Notes: a model not told the origin generated them from the sequence alone. A stretch of DNA of 64,000 nucleotides from an uncultured Treponema sp. (GCA_900317625.1 ONHK01000002.1:1-64000), one strand, 5' to 3'. Counted from the first letter of the stretch, positions 14,467 to 22,387 are shown. A program made the numbers and translations.

Positions 14467-14532
14467 TATTTCACTATACTACAGAAACGTGTTTTCGTCA
14501 AACAATTGCATTATTGCTAGTGCATTTTCATC

Positions 14533-15324
14533 TTATCCCTTGAAAAAATTCCCTGCCGTCATCTCAAGGTAATTTTTTCCGACGTAGTTCGGGAATGCTG
14601 TTTCTGCTGCGAAAATAAATTCATCGCGGGTTTTGCATTGTGCGGCAAGTTCGCGGATTTTTTTCACGTAGGCGATTTTTTCTGTTACCGCGTCCTGCTC
14701 CTCAACATTCGCGTGGCTTGAAAGAATGTACTTGTAGCCGGCTTTCTGGTACGACTCAAGAATTTCAATTATTGCGGCGGCGTGCGCGTCTGAACCGATA
14801 ATCGAATGGACGTACTTTCCGAGCATGTGGGTGTAAATCGCGTTCGCGGCAGGAATCTCAACATCGAACGAAGAGCCTCGGTCGTAAATCACAAAATCAA
14901 TTCCGGCGACTGTGTTTTTTCCTTCGTGCAGAATATTTTTGATTGAAGCTACAAAGTTTCCGCGGAATGCAGGTCCGAACGCCTTCAAAAATCCCTGGGT
15001 GATTCCGAATGCAGTTCCGCCGCTCACAGATTTTTTCGCGTTTTCAGTTCCCCAAACGTTCATTCCCTTGATGTAGTCCGCGCCTGCCGGGTGGTCGCTG
15101 ATGATAATGTCGTTCATCGGCTTTTTGAGCGAAGCAATGTATTCCTTCCAGGCGTCAAGATTTTCCGTGAACGCAGGAAGCTCGATTCCCACAAGCGCAT
15201 TTTCGCCTTCAACAATAAAAGCCGCGTCGCAAAGAGCGTCCTTGGTGTCGTAGGCATGAAGCTTGATTTTTCCAAAGTCATAAACCGTTACAGTTCCAGC
15301 CGAAAGATTTTTTGTTGTGTTCAT
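14533..15324 (-). CDS. Metallo-beta-lactamase-fold protein with degenerate metal site
   Basis: 263 residues. The order of strands and the segments DAAFIVEGENALVGIELPAF, NDIIISDHPAGADYIKGMNV, HMLGKYVHSIIGSDAHAAAI and YKYILSSHANVEEQDAVTEK follow the MBL fold. However, the usual HxHxDH loop reads SDHPAGAD, so a normal dinuclear metal site is unlikely. It may be a binding or redox-stress protein rather than a hydrolase. GAGGTG precedes the ATG at 15324. The promoter carries TGTAAC-N7-GTTACA, the same site as in front of the Rrf2 regulator at 18199. Confidence 0.7.
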   Translation of the reverse strand: MNTTKNLSAGTVTVYDFGKIKLHAYDTKDALCDAAFIVEGENALVGIELPAFTENLDAWKEYIASLKKPMNDIIISDHPAGADYIKGMNVWGTENAKKSVSGGTAFGITQGFLKAFGPAFRGNFVASIKNILHEGKNTVAGIDFVIYDRGSSFDVEIPAANAIYTHMLGKYVHSIIGSDAHAAAIIEILESYQKAGYKYILSSHANVEEQDAVTEKIAYVKKIRELAAQCKTRDEFIFAAETAFPNYVGKNYLEMTAGNFFKG

Positions 15325-15357
15325 AATTCACCTCGAATAATTTTTTTTGCGTGCACG

Positions 15358-15411
15358 TTGTAACTTTTTTAGTTACAAGTAAAATATAATTCAAGAATGA
15401 TGTAATGTCAA
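15358..15411 (-). promoter_or_regulatory. Promoter with TGTAAC-N7-GTTACA operator (Rrf2-type site 1)
   Basis: On the minus strand TTGACA (15411-15406), 17 bp, TATATT (15388-15383). Directly downstream is the palindrome TTGTAACT-TTTTT-AGTTACAA (15358-15378). The TGTAAC-N7-GTTACA core is shared with 18156-18174 and 20655-20673. Confidence 0.7.
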
Positions 15412-15496
15412 CAGTTACAGCAAAAAATAAACTTTTTTGCTAGAGAGAGGCTCTCTTCAAATTTGTCACCAAGTATTCCATTTTCTCATTCTCAAC

Positions 15497-15934
15497 TCAC
15501 ATCCCCAATTCCATCTTCACGTGAACAATTCCTTCTTCCAAAAAATCGTCGGAAACTTCTTTGAATCCGAATTTCTTATAAAAACCAACAGCGTGTTTCT
15601 GAGCGTCCATGCATATTTCTTTGCAATTCATTCTTTGCTGTATCGCCTGAATGCTGTTGCTCATCAATTCTTTTCCAGTGCCGTTTCCGTGCTGCAAAGT
15701 CAAAACCCTGCCGATTTTCACAACTCCGCAGGATTCGTCCTCATAAAAAGCCCTCAGATATGCGCAAATTTTTCCATTATCAGCCAAAAAGCAATGCAGA
15801 CTTCTGTAATCAATGCCGTCCATATCCTGATAATGAATATTCTGCTCCATCAAAAATATCTCAGCCCTTGCCTTGAGAATCTCATAAAGCTCTTTTGTAT
15901 TCAGCTCATCAAAGTTTTTCGCAAAAAAATCCAT
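15497..15934 (-). CDS. ElaA-like GNAT acetyltransferase
   Basis: 145 residues: ILKARAEIFLMEQNIHYQDM then DGID matches the ElaA pattern (R-x-x-V/I-F-x-x-E-Q-x-x-x-Y-x-D-x-D-x-x-D). The acetyl-CoA loop GRVLTLQHGNGTGKELM has the Q/R-x-x-G-x-G/T form, and KKFGFKEVSDDFLEEGIVHV ends the fold. A TTG at 15946 extends the frame by four residues; I use the ATG at 15934. Substrate unknown. Single gene transcribed towards the MBL-fold gene. Confidence 0.88.
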   Translation of the reverse strand: MDFFAKNFDELNTKELYEILKARAEIFLMEQNIHYQDMDGIDYRSLHCFLADNGKICAYLRAFYEDESCGVVKIGRVLTLQHGNGTGKELMSNSIQAIQQRMNCKEICMDAQKHAVGFYKKFGFKEVSDDFLEEGIVHVKMELGM

Positions 15935-16072
15935 TTGTTGTTCCAATTATCACGAAGATTTTTGAATTATATCATATTTGCAGTTTTTTCTAATGCATTT
16001 TCTATTTTAAAAACATCTTCCAGTGCTAACGCCGTAAAGAAGAATAACATTCATAATTTTTTATTTTTTTTG

Positions 16073-17203
16073 TTACCCCTGCAAAATCATTTTCATTGTG
16101 CAGAGGGCGGCTAGAAAAATAATGTTCATCAGTGTAAAGACTGCAAGGAATTTTGCGGTGCCGCCTTTTTCCTGCGTGTAGAGTTTCAGGCTTATTAGGC
16201 TTGCAAGAGATGCAACCGGTGTTCCGAGCCCACCGATGTCCACGCCCAGAAGAAGTTCTTTTGTGTTCTGTGCAAACGGATAAAGCAGAAGACTTGCGGG
16301 AACGTTGCTTATAACCTGGCTGAAGGCAAGACTTACGGCAAATTCGTTTGTGCCTGTTATCCGTTTTAGAAAACTGTCCACGCTTTCAAGCCGCGCGATA
16401 TTTCCTGTGAAAATAAAAAACGCCGTGAATGTCAGAAGCAGCATAAAATCGATATTGCAGAAAATCTTTCTGTCTGAAACAAAAACGCAAAGAGCGACAA
16501 GAACTGCCGCCGACCATTTCGGAATCACGTTCACGACCGAAAGCAGGCACAGAATAAAAAGCGCAGTGTACAGAATGTTTTTTCCCGCAAAACTCGGTCT
16601 ATCGGATGAAAACTCCTGCTGCTCAATCTTCATTTCTTCGTTCTTTATTATCAGAGTTGAAAGAATCAGAAGCGCAAGGGAAATCAACGTGTACGGAAAA
16701 AGAATTTTCATAAACTGAATTGTGCCGAGCTGCATTTTTGAAAACAAAAATATATTCTGCGGATTCCCGATCGGCGTAATCATGCTTCCAAGGTTCGCCG
16801 CGAGAGTCTGAAGCACAACAGTATATAATAGAAGAAAACCGCTCGTTTTTGAAAGAAGGACAACCGCGAACGGAACAAATGTAAGAAGCGCGACGTCGTT
16901 TGTGATAATCATGCTTGAAAAAAAACAAAGCAGGACAAGCGTAAGGCAAAGTCCGCGCTGCCCATGAACTTTACGGCAGACGATGTTTCCAAGCGCGCTG
17001 AAAAGACCTGTCCGCCTCCAGCCAGAAACGACCGCCATAAGCGAAAAAAGCGTCAGAAGCGTTCCGAAGTCGATGTACGAAATATATTTTGCGTCCGGCT
17101 TTACAAAGAGCATTGAAACGAGCGCGAGCAAAAACGTGATGCAAAATATAATTTCCTTTTTGCACCAGCTGAATATTTTTTGAAAGATTTTTCCTGCTGA
17201 CAT
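16073..17203 (-). CDS. SLC13/CitM-type anion permease
   Basis: 376 residues with about ten membrane helices. MIITNDVALLTFVPFAVVLL and TPIGNPQNIFLF are the paired Asn-rich motifs of the ArsB/NhaD/citrate-permease superfamily; SQVISNVPASLLLYPFA is the second-half counterpart. The protein probably moves a di/tricarboxylate, sulfate-like or arsenite-like anion, or acts as an H+ antiporter; the substrate cannot be read. AAGG lies upstream of the ATG at 17203. Stands alone. Confidence 0.87.
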   Translation of the reverse strand: MSAGKIFQKIFSWCKKEIIFCITFLLALVSMLFVKPDAKYISYIDFGTLLTLFSLMAVVSGWRRTGLFSALGNIVCRKVHGQRGLCLTLVLLCFFSSMIITNDVALLTFVPFAVVLLSKTSGFLLLYTVVLQTLAANLGSMITPIGNPQNIFLFSKMQLGTIQFMKILFPYTLISLALLILSTLIIKNEEMKIEQQEFSSDRPSFAGKNILYTALFILCLLSVVNVIPKWSAAVLVALCVFVSDRKIFCNIDFMLLLTFTAFFIFTGNIARLESVDSFLKRITGTNEFAVSLAFSQVISNVPASLLLYPFAQNTKELLLGVDIGGLGTPVASLASLISLKLYTQEKGGTAKFLAVFTLMNIIFLAALCTMKMILQG

Positions 17204-17419
17204 TTTTTACCTTTTCTTGATTTTGAAGATTTGAGCGATTCGTTGCAATTGTATCACAAATTGGTGTTTTGTGTTGCAAGACGGAGGCAAATGCGATAAT
17301 GGAAAAATTACGAAATTTCAAATTTCACACCGAATTTTCTTGCATTTGTAATAATATTGTCTTATATTGTATGTATAAAATATTATTTTATTAATAAACT
17401 ACAAAAATCGAGGACGAAA

Positions 17420-17725
17420 ATGGCGGCAATAACGGTAAACGTGGAACAGAGCGACAAGGACACTTTCAGTTCAATCTGCGCAAAAATGGGAATGAATATT
17501 TCCACCGCAATCAATATTTTCATCAAGGCGGTGAACCGCACGCGGACAATTCCTTTTAAAATCAAAGCGGAAGAGGAATACAACGACGAAACTCTTGCAG
17601 CCTGCCAGGAAGCGCTAGACATAAACAGCGGAAAAATCAAGGCGAAAAGGTATGATTCCTTCAAAGAGGCGATGGCGGACATGGATTTATGTGTTGCTGA
17701 ACCGAGTCCAGAATACAAGGCATGA
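17420..17725 (+). CDS. dinJ: RelB/DinJ-family antitoxin (second module)
   Basis: 101 residues beginning MAAITVNVEQSDKDTFSSIC, with MGMNISTAINIFIKAVNRTR and TIPFKIKAEEEYNDETL, the DinJ ribbon-helix-helix and I-P-F segments. The longer frame from 17357 has no good start signal, whereas GAGGA precedes the ATG at 17420. Its stop overlaps the toxin start as ATGA. The upstream sequence is AT-rich with short palindromes (e.g. AAAATATTATTTT) that could serve as operator. Confidence 0.9.
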   Translation: MAAITVNVEQSDKDTFSSICAKMGMNISTAINIFIKAVNRTRTIPFKIKAEEEYNDETLAACQEALDINSGKIKAKRYDSFKEAMADMDLCVAEPSPEYKA

Positions 17726-18006
17726 GAAAATACAAACTTGTTCTGTCGAACTCGTTCAAAAAAGACTACAAACTCATAAAACGGCGGAACTATGACATAG
17801 ACCTGCTTGATGAGGTCGTGGAACTTTTGCTTTCCGGCAAAAAACTTCCCGAAAAATACTGCGATCATCAGCTGAAAGGCAAGCTGAAAAAATTCCGGGA
17901 ACTGCATATTCAGCCGGATTGGATTTTAGTCTACATAAAGAATAAGACGGAACTGATTCTTACGCTTTCAAGAACTGGAACTCATGCTGATTTGTTGAGA
18001 ATGTAG
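17722..18006 (+). CDS. yafQ: YafQ-family mRNA-interferase toxin (second module)
   Basis: 94 residues, starting MRKYKLVLSNSFKKDYKLIK. The catalytic signature is intact: CDHQLKGKLKKFRELHIQPD, then WILVYIKNKTELILTLSRTG and THADLL. It is clearly homologous to the toxin at 5644-5934 but with many differences, so the two modules are probably independent acquisitions rather than a recent duplication. Expected action is mRNA cleavage at the ribosome when released from its antitoxin. Confidence 0.92.
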   Translation: MRKYKLVLSNSFKKDYKLIKRRNYDIDLLDEVVELLLSGKKLPEKYCDHQLKGKLKKFRELHIQPDWILVYIKNKTELILTLSRTGTHADLLRM

Positions 18007-18008
18007 GA

Positions 18009-18151
18009 TGAAAGGGGGCGTTGCGGGGGATTTGCCCCCGCAGAAGGGGTAGCGGACAAGACAACAAAGCGGAGAGAATCGGAACTGCTTGCAGGGACGG
18101 TTCGTGGAGCGGCTTGGCTTGGGAGCGAGGGGAAGGCTTTCCCCTTCCATA
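18009..18151. repeat. GC-rich palindromic element after the second YafQ gene
   Basis: Contains the perfect hairpin GCGGGGG-atttg-CCCCCGC (18023-18041) and, at the far end, GGGGAAGGCTTTCCCC. GC content is far above the flanks. Borders differ from the TTAGGGATTG family, so it is a separate element type, seen once here. The first hairpin could also stop the toxin transcript. Confidence 0.6.
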
Positions 18152-18154
18152 ATA

Positions 18155-18175
18155 TTGTAACAATTGAAGTTACAG
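18155..18175 (+). promoter_or_regulatory. TGTAAC-N7-GTTACA operator before the Rrf2 gene (site 2)
   Basis: TGTAAC (18156-18161), spacer AATTGAA, GTTACA (18169-18174), 25 bp before the Rrf2 start. Same arms and spacing as the sites at 15358 and 20655, suggesting autoregulation. Confidence 0.7.
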
Positions 18176-18198
18176 CAAAAATTTGGTAGAGTTTAAAT

Positions 18199-18636
18199 AT
18201 GAAGGTAAGCAGCAAATTTACGGTGGCGGTTCACACTTTGTTGTGCATTCACCGGTTCGGAAAGGAAACTAAAGTTACTTCGGATTTTATCGCAGGAAGC
18301 ACGGGCGTGAATCCGGTTATAATCCGGCGGACGCTCATTTCTCTTAAGGCGGCGGGGCTTGTGAACGTTGCGGCTGGAACTGGCGGGGCGGAAATCATTG
18401 CAAAGCCGTCGTCGTTCACGCTTTTTGATATTTACAAGGCTTCGGGCAGCATGGAGGAAAATGTTTTCGGTTTTCACGAGCAGCCAAACCCGGCGTGTCC
18501 TGTGGGCGGAAACATTCACAGGATTCTCGACTCTCACCTTGCCGACGCGCAGAAGGCATTTGAGCAAAGCCTTGCAACGGTGAAATTTTCTGACCTTGTA
18601 AAAGAACTGGAAGAGGCGGAAAAAGCCAAAGCGTAG
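18199..18636 (+). CDS. Rrf2-family transcriptional regulator
   Basis: 145 residues: MKVSSKFTVAVHTLLCIHRF then the winged helix-turn-helix STGVNPVIIRRTLISLKAAG with the G-T-G-G wing, and the dimer helix. It has one Cys in the C-x3-G position (ACPVGG) rather than the three-Cys Fe-S cluster ligands of IscR/NsrR, so it is of the YwnA/CymR kind without an obvious cluster. It probably represses its own gene and those at 15324 and 20703 through TGTAAC-N7-GTTACA. The signal is unknown; the single Cys could sense thiol-reactive compounds. Confidence 0.88.
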   Translation: MKVSSKFTVAVHTLLCIHRFGKETKVTSDFIAGSTGVNPVIIRRTLISLKAAGLVNVAAGTGGAEIIAKPSSFTLFDIYKASGSMEENVFGFHEQPNPACPVGGNIHRILDSHLADAQKAFEQSLATVKFSDLVKELEEAEKAKA

Positions 18637-18708
18637 GCTCAAAACGCAAATAGATTTACTAAAGAACATTTAATAATCTATTGATAGATTATCCAAACAG
18701 GTCAGAAA

Positions 18709-19182
18709 ATGACAATTTTAATAGAAGAAATAAAAAAATCTGAACGCTCCAAAAATCTTGTGGCGAATCTTATTGAAATTTGGGAAGAATCCGTTAGAGC
18801 AACGCACACGTTTTTGTCTGAAGCGGAAATCTTAAAAATCAAGGAATATGTTCCAGACGCGATTTGCAATGTTGAGTCGCTTTTGGTTCTGTTTGAAGAT
18901 GATGAAGATTCTGGAAAATCAGTTTCTGTGCCGATTGGATTTATGGGAATCGAGAACAAAAAAATCGAGATGCTTTTTCTTTTGCCTGACGCACGCGGAA
19001 AAGGATTCGGAAAAATGCTTGTTCAATACGGAATTGAAAATTTTTCGGCGGAGGAAGTTACCGTGAACGAGCAGAATCCCAAAGCAAAAGGATTTTACGA
19101 ACATCTCGGGTTCAAGACGTACAAGACAAGCGCGACCGACGAGCAGGGAAATCCCTACCCGATTGCGTGGATGCGGCTGTAA
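18709..19182 (+). CDS. GNAT acetyltransferase, YjaB-like
   Basis: 157 residues. LIEIWEESVRATHTFLSEAE is the typical N-terminus of the YjaB/YiiD-like group; MLFLLPDARGKGFGKMLVQY is the acetyl-CoA loop; VNEQNPKAKGFYEHLGFKTY closes the fold. The C-terminus ends PYPIAWMRL. An AGGTC-like ribosome site precedes the ATG. Acetyl acceptor unknown. Confidence 0.9.
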   Translation: MTILIEEIKKSERSKNLVANLIEIWEESVRATHTFLSEAEILKIKEYVPDAICNVESLLVLFEDDEDSGKSVSVPIGFMGIENKKIEMLFLLPDARGKGFGKMLVQYGIENFSAEEVTVNEQNPKAKGFYEHLGFKTYKTSATDEQGNPYPIAWMRL

Positions 19183-19208
19183 AACGCTTGCGGAATCAGG
19201 ATTGAGAA

Positions 19209-19712
19209 CTAAATTTCTATTCCTTTTTGCAAACTGTATGCTTCCTGAACTGCGGCTGCGGTTGCCACAAAACAAACAGCAAAAAGACTGAACCTCATAT
19301 CGACAAATGGAAATGTCAACGGCAGCAGGAATAGCATAAATCCCGTGATTTTATTCATAACGGTATGCTCCGCAAGAAATTTTCTGTTGCGGACAAAACC
19401 TGATATGTTTCCAGCGATTTTTACGGCGGCAATTACGGCAGTCCATATCAAAGCCCATTTTGGAACATCTGCCGTCGGCAATATTTTTGCAAGGGCAGAT
19501 AACACAAAAACAAGATCGGCGAAACTGTCCAGCCTCGAGCCAAATGGAGTGACGGAATTTGTCTTTCTTGCAACCGCACCGTCAATCATGTCTGTAATTC
19601 CGCCTGCCAGATACATGGCGTAAAACCAGAATGAAAACGCGGGAAATATCAGCAGCAATATGCTGAATACGATACGGAGGTTTGTTATTATGTTTGCGGC
19701 GTAGCGTTTCAT
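19209..19712 (-). CDS. CDP-alcohol phosphatidyltransferase
   Basis: 167 residues with several membrane helices and the family signature D-x2-DG-x-AR-x8-G-x3-D-x3-D, seen as DMIDGAVARKTNSVTPFGSR then LDSFAD. The enzyme joins a CDP-activated lipid to an alcohol in phospholipid synthesis (glycerol phosphate, inositol or a related acceptor). The frame extends to 19766, but the ATG at 19712 (MKRYAANIITNLRI) starts just before the first helix. It follows the methyltransferase gene with one base between the stop and this start, so the two are coupled. Confidence 0.9.
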   Translation of the reverse strand: MKRYAANIITNLRIVFSILLLIFPAFSFWFYAMYLAGGITDMIDGAVARKTNSVTPFGSRLDSFADLVFVLSALAKILPTADVPKWALIWTAVIAAVKIAGNISGFVRNRKFLAEHTVMNKITGFMLFLLPLTFPFVDMRFSLFAVCFVATAAAVQEAYSLQKGIEI

Positions 19713-19713
19713 T

Positions 19714-20505
19714 TTATAATTCTTTCCTTTTAAGTTCCGCCATTGCCGCGTAGTGAAGAATATCAAATTCTTCCGGAGCGATTTCTTCGAGCAGTTTTTT
19801 GTGTTCTTTTTCCCATTCGGAAATTTCTTCTTTTGAAAGCGACGCTCCGATTCCGCGGCACGCTTTTAATCTGCCGTTCCAGGTTTCGCGCGTAAAATGG
19901 ACTTTCAGCGGATATTCCTCGTGGTGAACAAGTTCGAAATATTTGCTGTAGATTTCTGGAATCTGAATCGGATGGATTGTCTCGCGTGCGCCGCTCCAGT
20001 TCGGGCTGTATTTTAGAACGAGATTTTCGCTTGCTCCTGCGATTTTGTCCTCGAACGGAAGCCACGCCATGTAAAGAACGAGAATCCGTCCGCCGTTTTT
20101 CAGCATTTTGAAGAATTTTGGCGCGGTCGTCTCGTGCTTGAAATACCAGAAGCACTGGCACGCGGTGATAACGTCAAAAATTCCGTCCGGAAACCGCAAA
20201 TCTTCGGTCGCGCTCACGAGATATTCAATGTTTTTTCCGACGGAAAGGATTTTCGCCTGCTCAATCTGCTCGTTTGAAATGTCCGCCGCCGTCCAGCTTG
20301 CGCCGTAATCGTAAAGGTTCCGCGGAAGAACACCAGTTCCTGTTCCGATGTCAAGCACTTTCTGACCTTTTGTGCAAAGTCCGCGCGCAACGATTTTGTC
20401 GTAAAATTCCTTCGGATAAATGTCTCTGTATTTTGCATAGTCGGCGGAAGTCCGTCCCCAGTCGAAGGCTTTTCCTTTGTCGATATTATCGTCTTTTATC
20501 AGCAT
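19714..20505 (-). CDS. Class I SAM-dependent methyltransferase
   Basis: 263 residues: motif I KVLDIGTGTGVLPRNLYDYG, then TAADISNEQIEQAK (motif II acid), FDVITACQCFWYFKH (motif IV) and LKNGGRILVLYMAWLPFED (post-IV). It resembles small-molecule or lipid methyltransferases of the Methyltransf_11/25 type. It is upstream of and coupled to the CDP-alcohol phosphatidyltransferase, which hints at a lipid-related substrate, but the pairing may be accidental in this mosaic region. Confidence 0.88.
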   Translation of the reverse strand: MLIKDDNIDKGKAFDWGRTSADYAKYRDIYPKEFYDKIVARGLCTKGQKVLDIGTGTGVLPRNLYDYGASWTAADISNEQIEQAKILSVGKNIEYLVSATEDLRFPDGIFDVITACQCFWYFKHETTAPKFFKMLKNGGRILVLYMAWLPFEDKIAGASENLVLKYSPNWSGARETIHPIQIPEIYSKYFELVHHEEYPLKVHFTRETWNGRLKACRGIGASLSKEEISEWEKEHKKLLEEIAPEEFDILHYAAMAELKRKEL

Positions 20506-20654
20506 TTTTTGTTTCTTTCATGCTGATTATAATAGGATTTTAGAGAAATTTCATACAACTTTTTTTAGCAAATTAATTTTTAGAAAGAAAAAACGTAGTA
20601 AACACCAGACAATAAAATCTTGACTTTTGTTTTGAGTGTCGCTATCTTTTTTAT

Positions 20655-20673
20655 TGTAACAATAAAAGTTACA
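20655..20673 (+). promoter_or_regulatory. TGTAAC-N7-GTTACA operator (Rrf2-type site 3)
   Basis: TGTAAC (20655-20660), spacer AATAAAA, GTTACA (20668-20673), 29 bp before the flavin-binding gene at 20703. Arms and spacing are identical to the sites before the Rrf2 gene and the MBL-fold gene. Confidence 0.7.
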
Positions 20674-20702
20674 ACATAAATCTTTTTCAATCAGGAGAAT
20701 TT

Positions 20703-21161
20703 ATGGAACTTTGTGAAGTGGCGGCTTATCTTGAAAAAGTCGGGCTGCAATATATGGCGACGGTCGGGCTGGACGGAAAGCCGAAGGTGCGGCCGGTTCA
20801 GTTTATGGTGGAACACGATGGAAAACTCTGGTTCTGCACAAACAGCAAAAAGTCGATGTACGCGGAGCTTGTGAAAAATCCGTGGATTGACTTGTGCGGC
20901 TCGAAGCTGCTTGAAAACGAGATTCAGACGGCATGGATTCGCCTGAGTGCGGAAGCGGTTTTTGAGGAGAATCTTGAGGTCAAAAAGATGATTATGGAAA
21001 AAAGCGCGATTGTGCATGAACTTTACGAAAACAACGCGGAGCATCCACTGTTCAAGGTTTTCTATCTTAAAAATATCAGGGGCAGCCTGAACAATCTTGG
21101 CCACGTGAAGGGCCTTTCTGAACGCACGGATTTTGCAAAGCTCGAGGAGTTTGAATTTTGA
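20703..21161 (+). CDS. Pyridoxamine 5'-phosphate oxidase-fold flavin-binding protein
   Basis: 152 residues: YLEKVGLQYMATVGLDGKPK then VRPVQFMVEHDGKLWFCTNS, the split-barrel FMN-binding pattern; then MYAELVKNPWIDLCG and IRLSAEAVFEENLEVKKMIM. Members bind FMN, F420 or haem and reduce small molecules. The gene has CAGGAG before the ATG. Its stop overlaps the start of the SirTM gene (TTGA), so the flavoprotein and the ADP-ribosyltransferase are co-expressed, and the pair sits behind an Rrf2-type operator. This fits an oxidative or electrophile stress response; that link is inference. Confidence 0.88.
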   Translation: MELCEVAAYLEKVGLQYMATVGLDGKPKVRPVQFMVEHDGKLWFCTNSKKSMYAELVKNPWIDLCGSKLLENEIQTAWIRLSAEAVFEENLEVKKMIMEKSAIVHELYENNAEHPLFKVFYLKNIRGSLNNLGHVKGLSERTDFAKLEEFEF

Positions 21162-22171
21162 GATTTTTTGAACACTTGAAAAAAATGAAAAGCGATACGG
21201 CAAACGAAAAAGCGACTTTGACGGCAGAAGATTTTGAAAATGAAGAGATTCTAAAACTTCGTGAGATTTTGAATTCTGCGGAATATGTTGTAATCGGTGC
21301 GGGAGCCGGACTTTCTGCAAGCGCGGGATTTTCCTACAGCGGCGAACGGTTCAAAAAATATTTTTCGGATTTTGAGGCGAAATATCATTTTCACGATATG
21401 TATTCAGGCGGATTTGCAGACTTTGGCTCGCTTGAAGAAAACTGGGCGTACTGGAGCCGCTACATTTACATCAATCGCTATATGCGTGCGCCGGTTCCAG
21501 TTTACGAAAAACTTTTTGAGCTTGTGCGCGACAAGGATTATTTTGCAATCACGACGAACGTTGACCATTGCTTTCAAAAAGCGGGCTTCGACAAAAAACA
21601 GCTTTTTTACACGCAAGGCGACTACGGACTTTTTCAATGCTGCGTTCCCTGCCACAAAAAAACTTACGACAACGAAAAATTGGTGAGAAAAATGCTCGAT
21701 TCGCAGGGATTCAAAATTGAAGAAAACGGGAACGGAAAAGACGGCGAACTAATTTTTCCGGAAAATTCTTTGAAGATGGAAATTCCGTCAAAACTTGTTC
21801 CGCGCTGCCCGGTCTGCGGCAAACCGATGTCGATGAATCTTCGCAGCGACGAGACTTTTGTAGAAGACGACGGCTGGAACGCGGCGGCAAAGCGTTATCA
21901 GGATTTTCTTGAAAAGCACAAAAACGCAAAGACGCTTTTTTTGGAGCTTGGCGTCGGCGAGAACACGCCGGGGATCATAAAATATCCGTTCTGGAATTTT
22001 GTCTACAAAAACAAAAATGCGTTTTATGCGGCGGTTAATATGGAAGAAATGGAAGTTCCTGCCGAAATAAAAGCGTGCTCAGTTCTGATAAAAGGCGATA
22101 TTTTTGATATAATAAAAAAATTGAATATGTGCGAACTGCGAGATTTTGCTTCGCAAAACTCGTTTATTTAA
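21158..22171 (+). CDS. SirTM-class sirtuin (protein ADP-ribosyltransferase)
   Basis: 337 residues. The NAD site is VVIGAGAGLSASAGFSYSGE; the catalytic loop reads FAITTNVDHCFQKAGF...FYTQGDYGLFQC, with Gln where deacetylase sirtuins have the catalytic His, a mark of class M sirtuins. A zinc ribbon is formed by CCVPC and CPVCG. Known SirTM enzymes mono-ADP-ribosylate lipoylated GcvH-L and are paired with a macrodomain hydrolase, here at 22979-23782. The start is a TTG overlapping the previous stop, with GAGGAG 8 nt upstream. The last dozen residues (LRDFASQNSFI) lie in a palindromic repeat also found at 41275-41299. Confidence 0.88.
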   Translation: MRFFEHLKKMKSDTANEKATLTAEDFENEEILKLREILNSAEYVVIGAGAGLSASAGFSYSGERFKKYFSDFEAKYHFHDMYSGGFADFGSLEENWAYWSRYIYINRYMRAPVPVYEKLFELVRDKDYFAITTNVDHCFQKAGFDKKQLFYTQGDYGLFQCCVPCHKKTYDNEKLVRKMLDSQGFKIEENGNGKDGELIFPENSLKMEIPSKLVPRCPVCGKPMSMNLRSDETFVEDDGWNAAAKRYQDFLEKHKNAKTLFLELGVGENTPGIIKYPFWNFVYKNKNAFYAAVNMEEMEVPAEIKACSVLIKGDIFDIIKKLNMCELRDFASQNSFI

Positions 22172-22179
22172 CGTGTGCG

Positions 22180-22345
22180 CTCTCGCGCACGCCTGCACTT
22201 CGTGGCAGGGATAGTAGTGGCGGCGTAACCGTTGTTTTGTGACGGTTGAGCTTGTCGAAACCAGAACAAAACAATGAAGTGCGGCTAGCACGGAACCACG
22301 GATAGCCCGATTTTTGCGGAGCGAAGCGAAGCAAAAAGCCACCCG
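22180..22345 (+). repeat. Dispersed REP-like element
   Basis: Contains GCAGGGATAGTAGTGGCGGC (family left border), an arm pair TTGTTTTGTGACGGTT/AACCAGAACAAAACAA capped by GAGCTTGTCGA, and GGATAGCCCGAT near the right end. A small hairpin GTGCGC-tct-CGCGCAC precedes it. Confidence 0.7.
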
Positions 22346-22387
22346 AAAAAGTAAAAATCTGAAACAAATTCAAAAAGGAGCAAAAAA

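Noticed and set aside
18009..18151. tRNA or structural RNA in the GC-rich block
   Set aside because: Only simple palindromes are visible; no cloverleaf, T-loop or CCA signal.
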